NCBI RefSeq assembly: GCF_000331105.1
Contig: NC_020054.1
Location: 5,707,815-5,771,814, forward strand
Source of the DNA: Fibrella aestuarina BUZ 2
Lineage (GTDB): Bacteria; Bacteroidota; Bacteroidia; Cytophagales; Spirosomataceae
DNA length: 64,000 nucleotides
Direction: 5' to 3'
Position numbers and translations under genes: made by a program. Below are positions 33,534 to 42,079 of the stretch, in pieces. The notes below the pieces were generated by a model. It had not been told where the DNA came from. It saw only the letters and a list, made by a program, of their open reading frames with translations, and searched no databases. Positions within the stretch are counted from its first letter, which is position 1, and each line of letters begins with the position of its first letter.

Positions 33534-34736
33534 ATGATTACTGACGAACGACCATCAAAAGTGGGCCAACCACTCGTGCCACCCCAATCCAGCTACTGGC
33601 ACAGCACGCCCGACGCCCTGGCATCCGTAGTAGCAACCATCGCCGATCTGGCGCCCGATACCGATGAAGAGGGGGCTTTCCCCGAAGAAGCTTTTCAGCT
33701 ACTGGCCGAGTCGGGGTTGTTGGCGGCAACCCTGCCCGGCCAGCCGCTCGACAACCACGGCCAGCATACGGCCCAGTTGTTGCACCTGCTGAAGCGCATC
33801 GGCGCGGCGAATCTGGCCGTTGGGCGGGTGTATGAAGGCCATATCAATGCCCTATTGCTGGCTCACCTGTTCGGCAACGCCGAGCAGCACCGGCGCTGGC
33901 AGGCCGACGTACAACGTGGCGCGCTGTTTAGTGTCTGGAACACGCAGGCCGACGACGGGGTACGTATCCACGCGCTGGGCGGGGGCCGCTACGCGCTCGA
34001 AGGCCATAAAACGTTCTGCTCGGGGGCGGGCTGGATTACGCGGCCGCTGATCACGGGCGAACTGCTGTCCGGCCCGACCAGCGACGGACGACGGGGCTGG
34101 CAGATGTGCATCGTTCCGACCGAGCACGCCAAGGTAATCGGGCAGGACGACCGGTTCTGGAAGCCACTCGGCATGCGGGCGTCGGCCAGCTTCAAACTCG
34201 ACTTTACGGGCGTCGAACTCGACGAAAGCGATCTGCTGGGGCAGCCGGGCGATTATTTCCGCCAACCGTATTTCAGCGGTGGGGCCATCCGGTTTGCCGC
34301 CGTGCAACTGGGCGGGGCCGAAGCCCTGCTCGAAGCCACCCGCGACATGCTCCGCTCGATGGGCCGCACCGACGATGTGTTTCAGAAAACGCGGCTCGCC
34401 GAAATGGCCTACCGCATCGAATCGGGTAACCAGTGGCTCAACGCCGCCGGGACCAACAACGACGCCTGGTTGCGAGCGGGCGAGGCCGATAGCGCCAGCC
34501 GGATCGTCGCCTATGCTAACATGACCCGCACGGCCATCGAGGAAATCTGCCTGAAGGTGATGCAGTTGGCCGAACGCTCCGTTGGGGCTCGCGGGCTACT
34601 GCGCCCCCTCCCCTTTGAGCGAATCCACCGCGACCTGACCATGTATTTGCGGCAGCCCGCGCCCGATGCGACCCTGGCCGACATCGGCACCTACGTTAGT
34701 CAACAATCCGCCCCAACCCACCGGCTGTGGGCCTAA
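33534..34736 (+). CDS. Acyl-CoA dehydrogenase family protein
   Basis: 400 residues from ATG 33534; another ATG at 33480 would add 18 residues. The flavin-dependent acyl-CoA dehydrogenase fold is seen in the N-terminal helical domain (FPEEAFQLLAESGLLAATLP), the middle beta domain (GHKTFCSGAGWITRPL; GMRASASFKLDFTGVEL) and the C-terminal helices (RSVGARGLLRPLPFERIHRDL). The typical catalytic glutamate cannot be placed with certainty, so the reaction may differ from beta-oxidation. It is the first gene of a set with a PIG-L deacetylase, a methyltransferase and a GT2 that together resemble a pathway for a modified sugar. Confidence 0.85.
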   Translation: MITDERPSKVGQPLVPPQSSYWHSTPDALASVVATIADLAPDTDEEGAFPEEAFQLLAESGLLAATLPGQPLDNHGQHTAQLLHLLKRIGAANLAVGRVYEGHINALLLAHLFGNAEQHRRWQADVQRGALFSVWNTQADDGVRIHALGGGRYALEGHKTFCSGAGWITRPLITGELLSGPTSDGRRGWQMCIVPTEHAKVIGQDDRFWKPLGMRASASFKLDFTGVELDESDLLGQPGDYFRQPYFSGGAIRFAAVQLGGAEALLEATRDMLRSMGRTDDVFQKTRLAEMAYRIESGNQWLNAAGTNNDAWLRAGEADSASRIVAYANMTRTAIEEICLKVMQLAERSVGARGLLRPLPFERIHRDLTMYLRQPAPDATLADIGTYVSQQSAPTHRLWA

Positions 34737-34790
34737 ATCCGTCAGGTGCTAGGGGCGGCTACGTTCACGCCCGGCGCCTGCTTTTTGCTG

Positions 34791-35540
34791 ATGACCCATT
34801 CCCTGGCCAATTACTTACACGAAGACCCGCTGCCCATCGATGCACGAGCGCTGGGCAAAACGCTGGTGCTGGCTCCCCATCCCGACGATGAATCGCTGGG
34901 GTGTGGTGGTACGCTGGCGCTGTTGCGGCAGGCCGACTACCCCGTCCACGTGGTTTTTGTGAGCGATGGTACGCAGTCGCACCCCAACTCGCCAACGTAC
35001 CCAGCCGACCGCCTGCGTGACCTGCGCGAAGCAGAAGCCCGGGCGGCGCTGGTTGAGCTGGGCATACCCGAGGCGATGAGTACGTTTTTGCGCCTACCCG
35101 ACCGGGCTGTACCCGTAGCTGGCGCGCCGGGATTCAACGAACAGGCCGCAGCGTTAGCCGAACAAATTCAGTCGTTTCGGCCAACGACGGTGCTGGTACC
35201 TTACGAACGTGACCCCCACCCCGACCACCGGGCCACCTACCAGCTGCTGGACGAGGCGCTGAAAGCCGTTCCTACCAGGCCCCGCGTGCTGGAATACCTG
35301 ATCTGGCTCTGGGAGTTGGGGCGCCCCGACGATCTGCCTAAACCTAATGAGCGCATCGTCCTGAAGATTGATATTCACACGGCGGTCGAACAGAAAAATC
35401 GGGCCATTCAGGCGCATCAGTCGCAGGTGACGCGGCTGATCAACGACGACCCGTCGGCGTTTTATCTATCGCCCGAGTTGCTCAGCCACTTCGATATGCC
35501 GTATGAATTGTTTGTCGAAAAAGTCATTGATGGTCATTGA
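34791..35540 (+). CDS. PIG-L/LmbE family N-acetylglucosaminyl deacetylase-like protein
   Basis: 249 residues from ATG 34791. The zinc-site motif APHPDDESLGCGG (27-39) and the second motif HPDH near 143-146 define the LmbE family, which removes acetyl groups from GlcNAc-linked molecules as in mycothiol, bacillithiol and GPI synthesis. It lies 54 bases after the acyl-CoA dehydrogenase. The last residues, KVIDGH and the stop codon, are encoded by the first units of a tandem TGGTCATTGA repeat, so the C-terminus appears to have been altered by repeat insertion or slippage. Confidence 0.9.
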   Translation: MTHSLANYLHEDPLPIDARALGKTLVLAPHPDDESLGCGGTLALLRQADYPVHVVFVSDGTQSHPNSPTYPADRLRDLREAEARAALVELGIPEAMSTFLRLPDRAVPVAGAPGFNEQAAALAEQIQSFRPTTVLVPYERDPHPDHRATYQLLDEALKAVPTRPRVLEYLIWLWELGRPDDLPKPNERIVLKIDIHTAVEQKNRAIQAHQSQVTRLINDDPSAFYLSPELLSHFDMPYELFVEKVIDGH

Positions 35541-35650
35541 TGGTCATTGATGGTCATTGGGCTGCGCCGTCATTCATTGTCACTTGCCTTCGGCGTCATT
35601 CATGGTAAAAAAACAAGTAATGACCACAAATGACGGCGCAGCCCAATGAC
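35521..35650. repeat. Tandem TGGTCATTGA units joined to an inverted repeat
   Basis: Three to four decamer units (35521-35560) run into a stem whose arms are 35553-35572 and 35631-35650, perfect 20-base complements of the GTCATTGGGCTGCGCCGTCA word. More GTCATT/AATGAC copies flank it up to about 35670. It is the second member of the family seen at 29782-29861, and lies between the PIG-L and methyltransferase genes. Confidence 0.85.
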
Positions 35651-35687
35651 AACAAATGACCATACATGACCACAAATTCCCTTCATC

Positions 35688-36281
35688 ATGAATACAGAGA
35701 AAACCACCCTGGGTACTGATTATTTTGATGGTGTCTATGCCGCCAATGACGATCCATGGCAGTTTACGACCAGCCCGTATGAGCGCGACAAATACGCCGC
35801 CACGCTCGCCGCTCTGCCCAATCCTATTTATGAATCCGCCTTCGAGATTGGCTGTTCCATCGGCGTGCTAACCCAGCATCTAGCCAGCCGCTGTCGCCGG
35901 CTGCTGTCGGTCGATGTGAGTGAGGCGGCGCTCCGGCAGGCCCGGCAACGACTCGCCGGCAGTCCGCAGGTACGTGTCGAGAATCTGGCCGTGCCCGGCA
36001 CCTTCCCCAACGAATCGTTTGACCTGATTGTGGTCTCGGAAGTAGGCTATTACTGGTCGATGCCCGACCTGCTGAAAGCGCGGCAACTGATACTTGATCA
36101 TCTGGAACCGGGTGGGCAATTGTTGCTGGTGCACTGGACGCCCGAAGTGCCCGACTACCCGCTCACCGGTGATCAGGTCCACGACACGTTTATGGAGCTC
36201 GCTGGCGAAGGCAAGCCGTTTCGCCACCTGCTCAACCAACGCCACGAAAAATACCGGCTGGACCTGTTGCAGAAAGAGTGA
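35688..36281 (+). CDS. NodS-like SAM-dependent methyltransferase
   Basis: 197 residues. The N-terminus (TDYFDGVYAANDDPWQF) with TSPYERDKY and EIGCSIGVLTQHLA near 54-66 is the pattern of the NodS family, N-methyltransferases first known from Nod-factor synthesis. DVSEAALRQAR is the acidic loop that binds the ribose of SAM, and GGQLLLVHWTPEV follows. In this cassette the acceptor might be the amine freed by the PIG-L deacetylase, which matches the NodB/NodS order of reactions; this is inference. The stop codon lies in the inverted repeat shared with the convergent GT2 gene. Confidence 0.87.
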   Translation: MNTEKTTLGTDYFDGVYAANDDPWQFTTSPYERDKYAATLAALPNPIYESAFEIGCSIGVLTQHLASRCRRLLSVDVSEAALRQARQRLAGSPQVRVENLAVPGTFPNESFDLIVVSEVGYYWSMPDLLKARQLILDHLEPGGQLLLVHWTPEVPDYPLTGDQVHDTFMELAGEGKPFRHLLNQRHEKYRLDLLQKE

Positions 36282-36360
36282 AAGAGATAAAGAGTGAAAG
36301 GGCTGACGCGTCTATTGTGCCTGCGTCAGCCCTTTCACTATTTCACTCTCTATCTCTTTC
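36280..36360. terminator. Long bidirectional hairpin overlapping two gene ends
   Basis: Arm 36280-36309 (words GAAAGAGATAAAGAGTG and GGGCTGACGC) pairs with 36323-36360 around a 13-base loop, with a short bulge of extra bases in the second arm. The methyltransferase stop (36279-36281) and the GT2 stop (36345-36343) are both inside or at the edge of it. Confidence 0.85.
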
Positions 36361-37509
36361 GCTTTCGCTCTTTACCAGTCTCAACTGCCGGATGGCTTCG
36401 GTGATGGGTATGGGGGCGGGGTGTGGCAGTTGGGCAAACTGGGCGTCGGCCTGTTCCCAAAGCTGACCAAAATAGGTACTGGTGGCCATGCGCGCCATGA
36501 GCCAGCCCGTCGTGACCCGCAGCCGTTCGGCCATTGGGCGTAACCGCACCAGACTGCTCGGCTCAAACCGGTGTTGCCAGGCGTCGCGCAGGTCGCGCCG
36601 GAGTTGAAAGCGCGCCATCGACACAGCCGGATCTTCGACCAACTGGCAGCAGCCTGCCTGCCGCTGGCTGGTCCATTGCTGCAATTGCCACGACAACCCC
36701 ACCTCGACCCGCCCCTGCAACCGCGCCGACGTGTAGACACGTACCTGCGGGCTCTTGCGCACCTTGGCGTCGATGCGCTGTAGGGCTTTGAAAAAGGCAT
36801 CGTCTTCCAGGTACCGCACCACCGGCAAGCGGCCCGCCCGCACGTAGGCCTGGCAGGTCACGGCCAGACTGGCCCCAAAATGCTGAAAATGCCGCGGCCA
36901 GGGGTCGTGCTGGCAGGGGTCGATCTGGGCTTCGGCGCGGGCCAGCAAGCAGCGGTAGGTGGCGTCGCGCAGGTGAGGTAACCGAGCCGGGCTGTCGTCA
37001 CGCAGGGTCAGAATCCGGCCGCCAACGGCATCATTACCCGCCTCGATTTCGGCCACAATCTGCGCAATCCAGTGTGAATCGACCAGCGTATCACCATCGG
37101 TCGAGGCGATTACGCCCTGTGGGTGACCCGCCTGCAACAGACGGCGGCAGGCTTCGTCCATCAGTAGCCGCCGTACCGTACCGATATGAGCCCGCTCGGG
37201 GGGCAACTGAATATCAACCACATGTAATCTGAAAGCGGGATACTGCTGCTGATACCGACGTACCTGCGCGTAGGAATCATCGGTGCAGTTATTGGTCAGC
37301 ACCAATACCTCGTAACTGTTGGGGTCGAGCCGGTGGCCCGCACAGGTACGTTGCAGCCGCAGCGCATCGAGCGTGTGCGCAATGGCCTCGGCTTCGTTGC
37401 GAACGGGCACGATCACCGACACGCGCAGCGCCGGGACAGGATCGGTTTGGTCGAAGAGGAAACGAGGGTGTTGGCCTTCGTTGGTAAGCAAATCATAGTC
37501 AGCCAGCAT
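36343..37509 (-). CDS. Family 2 glycosyltransferase of the PIG-L cassette
   Basis: 388 residues. VSVIVPVRNEAEAIAHTL begins the GT-A domain; LVLTNNCTDDS and STDGDTLV near 138 provide the nucleotide-sugar and metal site. There are no clear membrane helices. The C-terminal 100 residues are helical and unlike NodC. It converges on the methyltransferase gene and its last residues (KSESERDRE) are coded by the shared hairpin. Together with the acyl-CoA dehydrogenase, PIG-L and NodS-like genes it forms a set seen, as I recall, adjacent in other phyla as well. Confidence 0.85.
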   Translation of the reverse strand: MLADYDLLTNEGQHPRFLFDQTDPVPALRVSVIVPVRNEAEAIAHTLDALRLQRTCAGHRLDPNSYEVLVLTNNCTDDSYAQVRRYQQQYPAFRLHVVDIQLPPERAHIGTVRRLLMDEACRRLLQAGHPQGVIASTDGDTLVDSHWIAQIVAEIEAGNDAVGGRILTLRDDSPARLPHLRDATYRCLLARAEAQIDPCQHDPWPRHFQHFGASLAVTCQAYVRAGRLPVVRYLEDDAFFKALQRIDAKVRKSPQVRVYTSARLQGRVEVGLSWQLQQWTSQRQAGCCQLVEDPAVSMARFQLRRDLRDAWQHRFEPSSLVRLRPMAERLRVTTGWLMARMATSTYFGQLWEQADAQFAQLPHPAPIPITEAIRQLRLVKSESERDRE

Positions 37510-37557
37510 ACGCTTGGAACCGACACAGTCAGGAAACCTATGTCGTCTTACAGACGA

Positions 37558-37599
37558 ACCCGCTCAACCACTCAATGTTAATTAAAGTGAGTAGCGGGT
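37558..37599 (-). terminator. Hairpin after the LytTR regulator gene
   Basis: ACCCGCT at 37558-37564 pairs with AGCGGGT at 37593-37599, with further pairing of CACTCA and TGAGT inside. It lies directly after the regulator's stop codon on the minus strand. Confidence 0.55.
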
Positions 37600-38406
37600 C
37601 TACTTACCCATCCATTTTTTGAAGTCGGTCGCCCGTTCGCGACTCACGATCACCTCATCGGTGGGGGCGGGTTTCAGCGTCAGTTTCAACTTGTTATTGA
37701 AATACGGGTGGATCTGCTGCACCGAGTTGATGTCGATGATAAACTGGCGGTTAGCCCGAAAAAACTGCGACGGATCGAGCATGGCTTCGAGTTCGTCGAG
37801 GGTGTAGTCGAGCGAGTATTTCTGGTTGGCGTTGGTGCGAAACAGGCTCACACCGTCTTCGGAATAAAAATAAGCCACGTCGGAGACCTCCACTGGCACC
37901 CACTGTTGCAGGTGACGCACCAGAAACCGCTTGCGGTAGTCGGTGGGCTGAATCTGCTGCCGCAGTTGCTGCACCAGCACGTCGATCGACACGCGCCCGG
38001 CGTCGGCTGAGGGAGGTGCGGTGGGGTTGAGGCTACGCAGCCGGTGGTGTTTTTCCAGGCTGGCTTCCAGGTCGCGCCGTTTGATGGGTTTGAGCAGGTA
38101 GTCGATGCTGTTGACCTTGAAGGCTTTCAGGGCGTATTCGTCGTAGGAGGTGGTGAAAATCACGGGCGACTCCACGGGCGTCTGTTCAAAAATATCGAAG
38201 CTCTGTCCGTCGGCCAGTTCAATATCCATCAGGATCAGATCGGGTGCCGGATCGCCCGATGTGTGGTTTTGCTGCAACCAGTTGACGGCGGTGCGCACGC
38301 TGGCGGCGGTGCCCATAACCACGATCGACGGGTCCACTTCCTGCAACAGCTTGGTCAGTTTACGAACGGCCAGATCTTCGTCTTCGACAATAAATACGTT
38401 TAGCAT
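37600..38406 (-). CDS. LytTR-family response regulator
   Basis: 268 residues. The receiver domain has EDED at 8-11, the phosphate-accepting Asp near 60 (LILMDIELADG), a conserved Thr/Ser (FTTSYDEYA) and the KP pair (LLKPIKR). A linker leads to the LytTR DNA-binding domain (about 160-265) with FLVRHLQQWVPVEVSDVAYF and FFRANRQFIIDINSV. Regulated genes usually carry paired LytTR sites; none is obvious nearby. Its partner is probably the LytS-type kinase 140 bases upstream on the same strand. Confidence 0.92.
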   Translation of the reverse strand: MLNVFIVEDEDLAVRKLTKLLQEVDPSIVVMGTAASVRTAVNWLQQNHTSGDPAPDLILMDIELADGQSFDIFEQTPVESPVIFTTSYDEYALKAFKVNSIDYLLKPIKRRDLEASLEKHHRLRSLNPTAPPSADAGRVSIDVLVQQLRQQIQPTDYRKRFLVRHLQQWVPVEVSDVAYFYSEDGVSLFRTNANQKYSLDYTLDELEAMLDPSQFFRANRQFIIDINSVQQIHPYFNNKLKLTLKPAPTDEVIVSRERATDFKKWMGK

Positions 38407-38546
38407 GACTTTGTGGCTTGGGCTCGGATGAGCATGGTCAACGGTTAGCGGATTAAAAGTAAGCTCAATTAGGGGCGGGGTCCAGCAGCAAGCGGGCGAA
38501 CGGGGTAAAAATAGCGTTGAACCGGCTCGTTTATCCGGTGAAACGG

Positions 38547-39623
38547 CTAGTGGCCAGACGGGGCCGTTTCGGTACCGGGCGGCCCCGCTCGTTCGGGCGA
38601 CAGCAACGGTAACGCCACGCTGAAGGTATCGTCGTCTTCGCGGATGTCGATGCCCCCCTCGCCCAGCAGGCGGTACTTGGTGGCGATGTTTACCAGCCCC
38701 AGTTGGCTGGAGTCGGGCCGGCCGGGCTTGCGTTGCAGGTTGTTGCGCACCACCAGCTTACCCTCGCGCACCAGAATCTCGATCTGTAGCGGTTGCCCGG
38801 CCAGCATGATGTTGTGCCGCACGGCGTTTTCGACCAGCACCTGTAACGTGAGCGGCGGGATCAGGTACGTCTGCTCGGGTTCGGGCACCGACACATACAG
38901 CTCGATGCCATCGGTATAGCGCGTTTTAAGCAGATGAAAATACGAATCGATAAACGACAGTTCGTGCCGCAACGTCGTCAGGTCCGACTCGTTGCTGCGC
39001 AGCATGTAGCGATAGACCGTGCTGATCTCATCGACGAAGGCTTCGGCCTGTTTCGGGTTCTCGCTGATGAGCGACGAGAGCGAATTAAGGTTGTTGAACA
39101 GAAAATGCGGGTTGATCTGGTTTTTGAGCGAGTCGAGCTGGCTTTGCAGGTTGGCTTTTTTCAGGGTCTCGATCTCGACGTAACTCTGTCGCCACTGCCG
39201 CAGCACGTAGCCCCCTTCGTAGACCACCATGTACACGCAGTGGTAGAAAATCTGGATGCCGAGCGAATAGGTGTAATCGGCGGGGTTGGGCCAGTACCAG
39301 GCCCGGTTGTCGGCCGCCAGATGCGCCAGTTGCCGTACCAGCCAGGCAAAGTTGACCAGCACGGGCAAGGCCAGCAACAGCCAGCCAAAGCGCGTTTTGG
39401 TCTGGTTGAGACCGGGGTATCGCTGCTGAATGCCCAGCACTACCCGCCTGGTTACCTCCCAGCACAGGTAACCTGCCCCCAGGGCAATCAGGTTCGACTT
39501 GATGATGTCGCGCGCCGACAGCTCGAAGTACCAGTTCAGCCGAAAAAAGATGGTTCCGAACAGGAACAGGGCGGGCGGCCCCAGCAGCCTGAGTCGTATG
39601 TCATTGAGCGAATTCACAAGCAC
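38547..39623 (-). CDS. LytS-type sensor histidine kinase
   Basis: 358 residues with four predicted transmembrane helices in the first 150 residues and no extracellular sensor domain. The His-kinase core begins with the phospho-acceptor motif NPHFLFNNLNSL near 172, then an ATPase domain (LVENAVRHN; later LGLVNIATKYRLLG). It should phosphorylate the LytTR regulator encoded next downstream. Its catalytic core is very similar to that of the kinase at 40602-41942, including a shared PKQAEAFVDE/PAQAEAFVDE stretch, so the two arose by duplication. Confidence 0.9.
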   Translation of the reverse strand: MLVNSLNDIRLRLLGPPALFLFGTIFFRLNWYFELSARDIIKSNLIALGAGYLCWEVTRRVVLGIQQRYPGLNQTKTRFGWLLLALPVLVNFAWLVRQLAHLAADNRAWYWPNPADYTYSLGIQIFYHCVYMVVYEGGYVLRQWRQSYVEIETLKKANLQSQLDSLKNQINPHFLFNNLNSLSSLISENPKQAEAFVDEISTVYRYMLRSNESDLTTLRHELSFIDSYFHLLKTRYTDGIELYVSVPEPEQTYLIPPLTLQVLVENAVRHNIMLAGQPLQIEILVREGKLVVRNNLQRKPGRPDSSQLGLVNIATKYRLLGEGGIDIREDDDTFSVALPLLSPERAGPPGTETAPSGH

Positions 39624-39977
39624 TAGTTCATAGGTAAGTCATAATCTGGTCAAGATGCCCCGACGCCAGCAAATGCCCAATCCCCATCGGGTTGAAGCCG
39701 CCTAAACCCCACCTGAACCGACAAAGCACCGGGGTGAACCGGAACAGTTGATGATTAGCGTTTAGCGCCCACCCTTTTGGGACCAACGCGCCCTTCTCTT
39801 CCCACTTAATCCCTCATTTCTGCCGCTTGAGCGGGCTGAAACGACACTTCCTACAGGCTGTGCTTCCGTGAGGGGGCGTGGTGGGCTCACCTTTGTCCCG
39901 TCGGACGACAAGCCCCGACCAACCGGCCGTCGGGTCGGGAACCAAGCCAATTTTTCAACCAAACAACAAGTACACCC
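39624..39977. other. Intergenic region between kinase and lipoprotein genes
   Basis: A 354-base gap between divergent genes. There is no convincing ORF, no hairpin longer than a few base pairs and no dispersed-repeat word. Promoters for both neighbours must lie here; I could not pick out a clear TAnnTTTG box or a LytTR repeat. Confidence 0.5.
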
Positions 39978-40487
39978 ATGACACGTTTCTTTCGCTCTGC
40001 CCTCCCTTTTTTGCTCGGCCTGCTGGTTTCGGTAACCGCCTGTAAGAAGGGAGAATCGGATGTTGTGCCCAACCCGGATACCGGCAACCCCGGCACACCA
40101 ACCGCCGCGTTTGTCGGTATTCGCTGGCAGATGGCCAGCTTTGAACTTGACCCACCCATGGACCTCGACGGCGACGGGGACATCGATAAAGACCTGCTGG
40201 TCTTCCTGCGCCCCTGCGACCGCGACGATACCGTTAAATTTGAAAAAGGTGGCGCCATGTCGGGCGATAGCGGCGCCCTCAGATGCGACGATGAACCCGC
40301 CCCCGGCAAACCCGGCACCTGGACCTACAACGAGGCCACCAAGAAGCTGAAAATCATCGACGGCGACGACGGTACGGCCTCCGAATGGACCGTGCTGGAA
40401 GCCACCACCAAGGTATTGAAAGTGAAAGCCACGATGGTGGAGGACGGGCAGTCGCTCACGACCATCATCACCTGGAAAGCTGTCTAG
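39978..40487 (+). CDS. Lipoprotein with calcium-loop-like acidic motif
   Basis: 169 residues. The signal peptide ends in a lipobox (LVSVTACKK) so the protein is membrane-anchored. After a Pro/Thr linker, a beta-rich, lipocalin-like domain starts (WQMASFEL) and contains DLDGDGDIDKDLL near 60-72, an acidic loop like those of dockerin and EF-hand calcium sites. It ends TTIITWKAV, a strand common in Bacteroidota lipocalin-like lipoproteins. It sits between the two LytS kinase genes and could be regulated by them; function unknown. Confidence 0.72.
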   Translation: MTRFFRSALPFLLGLLVSVTACKKGESDVVPNPDTGNPGTPTAAFVGIRWQMASFELDPPMDLDGDGDIDKDLLVFLRPCDRDDTVKFEKGGAMSGDSGALRCDDEPAPGKPGTWTYNEATKKLKIIDGDDGTASEWTVLEATTKVLKVKATMVEDGQSLTTIITWKAV

Positions 40488-40503
40488 CCCGTTTTCTGAC
40501 CCG

Positions 40504-40550
40504 ACCAAACCGCAGGGGTGGCCAGTTAGTGGCTACCCCTGCGGTTTGGT
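40504..40550 (+). terminator. Terminator after the lipoprotein gene
   Basis: Perfect 16-bp arms at 40504-40519 and 40535-40550 with a 15-base loop, 17 bases past the stop codon. A loosely T-rich tail follows, and it separates the lipoprotein from the second LytS kinase. Confidence 0.85.
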
Positions 40551-40601
40551 ATAATATCGTTTTATGGCGTCTGCTCTGTCTCACCAAACCCGCTCCCCGG
40601 C

Positions 40602-41942
40602 ATGACCTTCGAAACCTGGAATGATCTGTTCGTTGGCATGATTGTCTCGATGCTACTGTTGAATGTGGTTCAATGGTCGATCTACCGGGAGCGCATTTAT
40701 GGGCTTTACACGCTCTACATGCTGGTCTGGCTCATCTTTTTCGGGGCGCGCATGCCGGTTGTCAGCGCGTTGTTGTCGGGGCCGATTACGCTGTTTATCA
40801 AGGCCTGCGTGCCGTCAATAGGGTATTTTATTTATTTCGACTTTGCCGATGCCTTCATCCAGGTACGTCGGCGGCTACCTCGGCTCCTGCGGTTGTTTCA
40901 GCTGGCCAAGACCCTGATTATTCTTTACCTCGCGGTTCAGGCCTGGGCGCTTTTTATCAGCACCGTCTGGCAGCCCGGCCGTTTCAACGGGGTGCACACG
41001 GGCATGCGGGTGCTGTTGGCCGTGCTGGCGATCGTCGGCATTGCCAACCTGTTTCGGCTCCGCACCACGGCTACCCGCTATTTCGTGACAGGCTCGCTGT
41101 TTCTGGTGGTGGGCGCGCTGGCGTCCATGGTGCTGACGTTTGTGTACCCCACCACGCCCGACGACGCGCCGTGCTGGCACGCGCCCCTGTTCTGGTTTCA
41201 GCTGGGCATTCTGGGCGAGCTGCTTTGCTTTGGGCTGGGTCTCAACTACCGGCAGCGGCAGGCGGCCGTCACGAGCGCGCTGATTGCCCAGGAACTGGAA
41301 CAGGAGCGCCAGAACCGCCACCGCGAACAGCTCGAAAGCCGGCTGGCCGTGCAGCAGTTGCAACAGGAGATGCTGGAGGTACAGATGCGGGCGTTGCAGG
41401 CCCACCTCAACCCGCACTTCCTGTTCAATTCACTCAACTCCCTGTCGTCGCTCATTGCCGAAGCCCCGGCGCAGGCCGAGGCCTTTGTGGATGAGCTGGC
41501 CAGCGTATACCGCTACATCCTCCAGACCAACGCGCAGGAGCTGACGGCGCTCGACAACGAACTCCAGTTTATGGATTCGTATTATCACCTGCTCCAGACG
41601 CGCTACACCCAGGGCATTCAGCTTCAGATGCACATCGATGACCGCTACCGAAACCACCTGATCCCGCCGCTGACGCTGCAACTGCTGGTGGAAAATGCGG
41701 TCAAGCACAACGCCATTCTGGCTGACGCCCCGCTGGTCATTGGCATCTACACCACGCCACAAGCGCAACTGGTGGTACAGAACACGCTACAGCGCCGCCA
41801 GGTGAGAGTGCTGAGCAACGGCGTGGGACTGAGCAACATTCTGGTCAAATACCAGATGCTGGGGCAGCCGGTGCCGGTGATCGAGGAAGCCGACGGCCAA
41901 TTTGTGGTGACCCTGCCGCTTATCGACCCACCTGCCCAGTAA
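40602..41942 (+). CDS. LytS-type sensor histidine kinase with 7TM-like sensor
   Basis: 446 residues. The first 220 residues hold about seven transmembrane helices, resembling the 7TMR-DISM membrane module, followed by a coiled coil rich in Q and E (220-265). NPHFLFNSLNSLSSL near 269 is the phospho-acceptor motif, with LVENAVKHN and GVGLSNILVKYQML in the ATPase part. No response regulator is next to it; the LytTR regulator at 37600-38406 is the nearest and the paralogous kinase lies between. Cross-talk with that regulator is likely but unproved. Confidence 0.9.
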   Translation: MTFETWNDLFVGMIVSMLLLNVVQWSIYRERIYGLYTLYMLVWLIFFGARMPVVSALLSGPITLFIKACVPSIGYFIYFDFADAFIQVRRRLPRLLRLFQLAKTLIILYLAVQAWALFISTVWQPGRFNGVHTGMRVLLAVLAIVGIANLFRLRTTATRYFVTGSLFLVVGALASMVLTFVYPTTPDDAPCWHAPLFWFQLGILGELLCFGLGLNYRQRQAAVTSALIAQELEQERQNRHREQLESRLAVQQLQQEMLEVQMRALQAHLNPHFLFNSLNSLSSLIAEAPAQAEAFVDELASVYRYILQTNAQELTALDNELQFMDSYYHLLQTRYTQGIQLQMHIDDRYRNHLIPPLTLQLLVENAVKHNAILADAPLVIGIYTTPQAQLVVQNTLQRRQVRVLSNGVGLSNILVKYQMLGQPVPVIEEADGQFVVTLPLIDPPAQ

Positions 41943-42079
41943 GCCACGTACCCACCGGTTCAGCCAGCCCGCCATGACGCTTCATGAAGGGCTTTTGTCG
42001 GTTCAGCCGGTTTGGCATTGGCCCGGTCCCGTTGCCCGGCGAGTTTTACGTCGTAACTCCTCAAACAACAACTACGACA

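Noticed and set aside
35521..35680. CRISPR array
   Set aside because: The repeats are 10-mers with no spacers, and no cas gene is near.
33534..37509. True Nod-factor synthesis cluster
   Set aside because: No NodA acyltransferase and no NodC-like chitin synthase are present, and the GT2 lacks the membrane helices of NodC.
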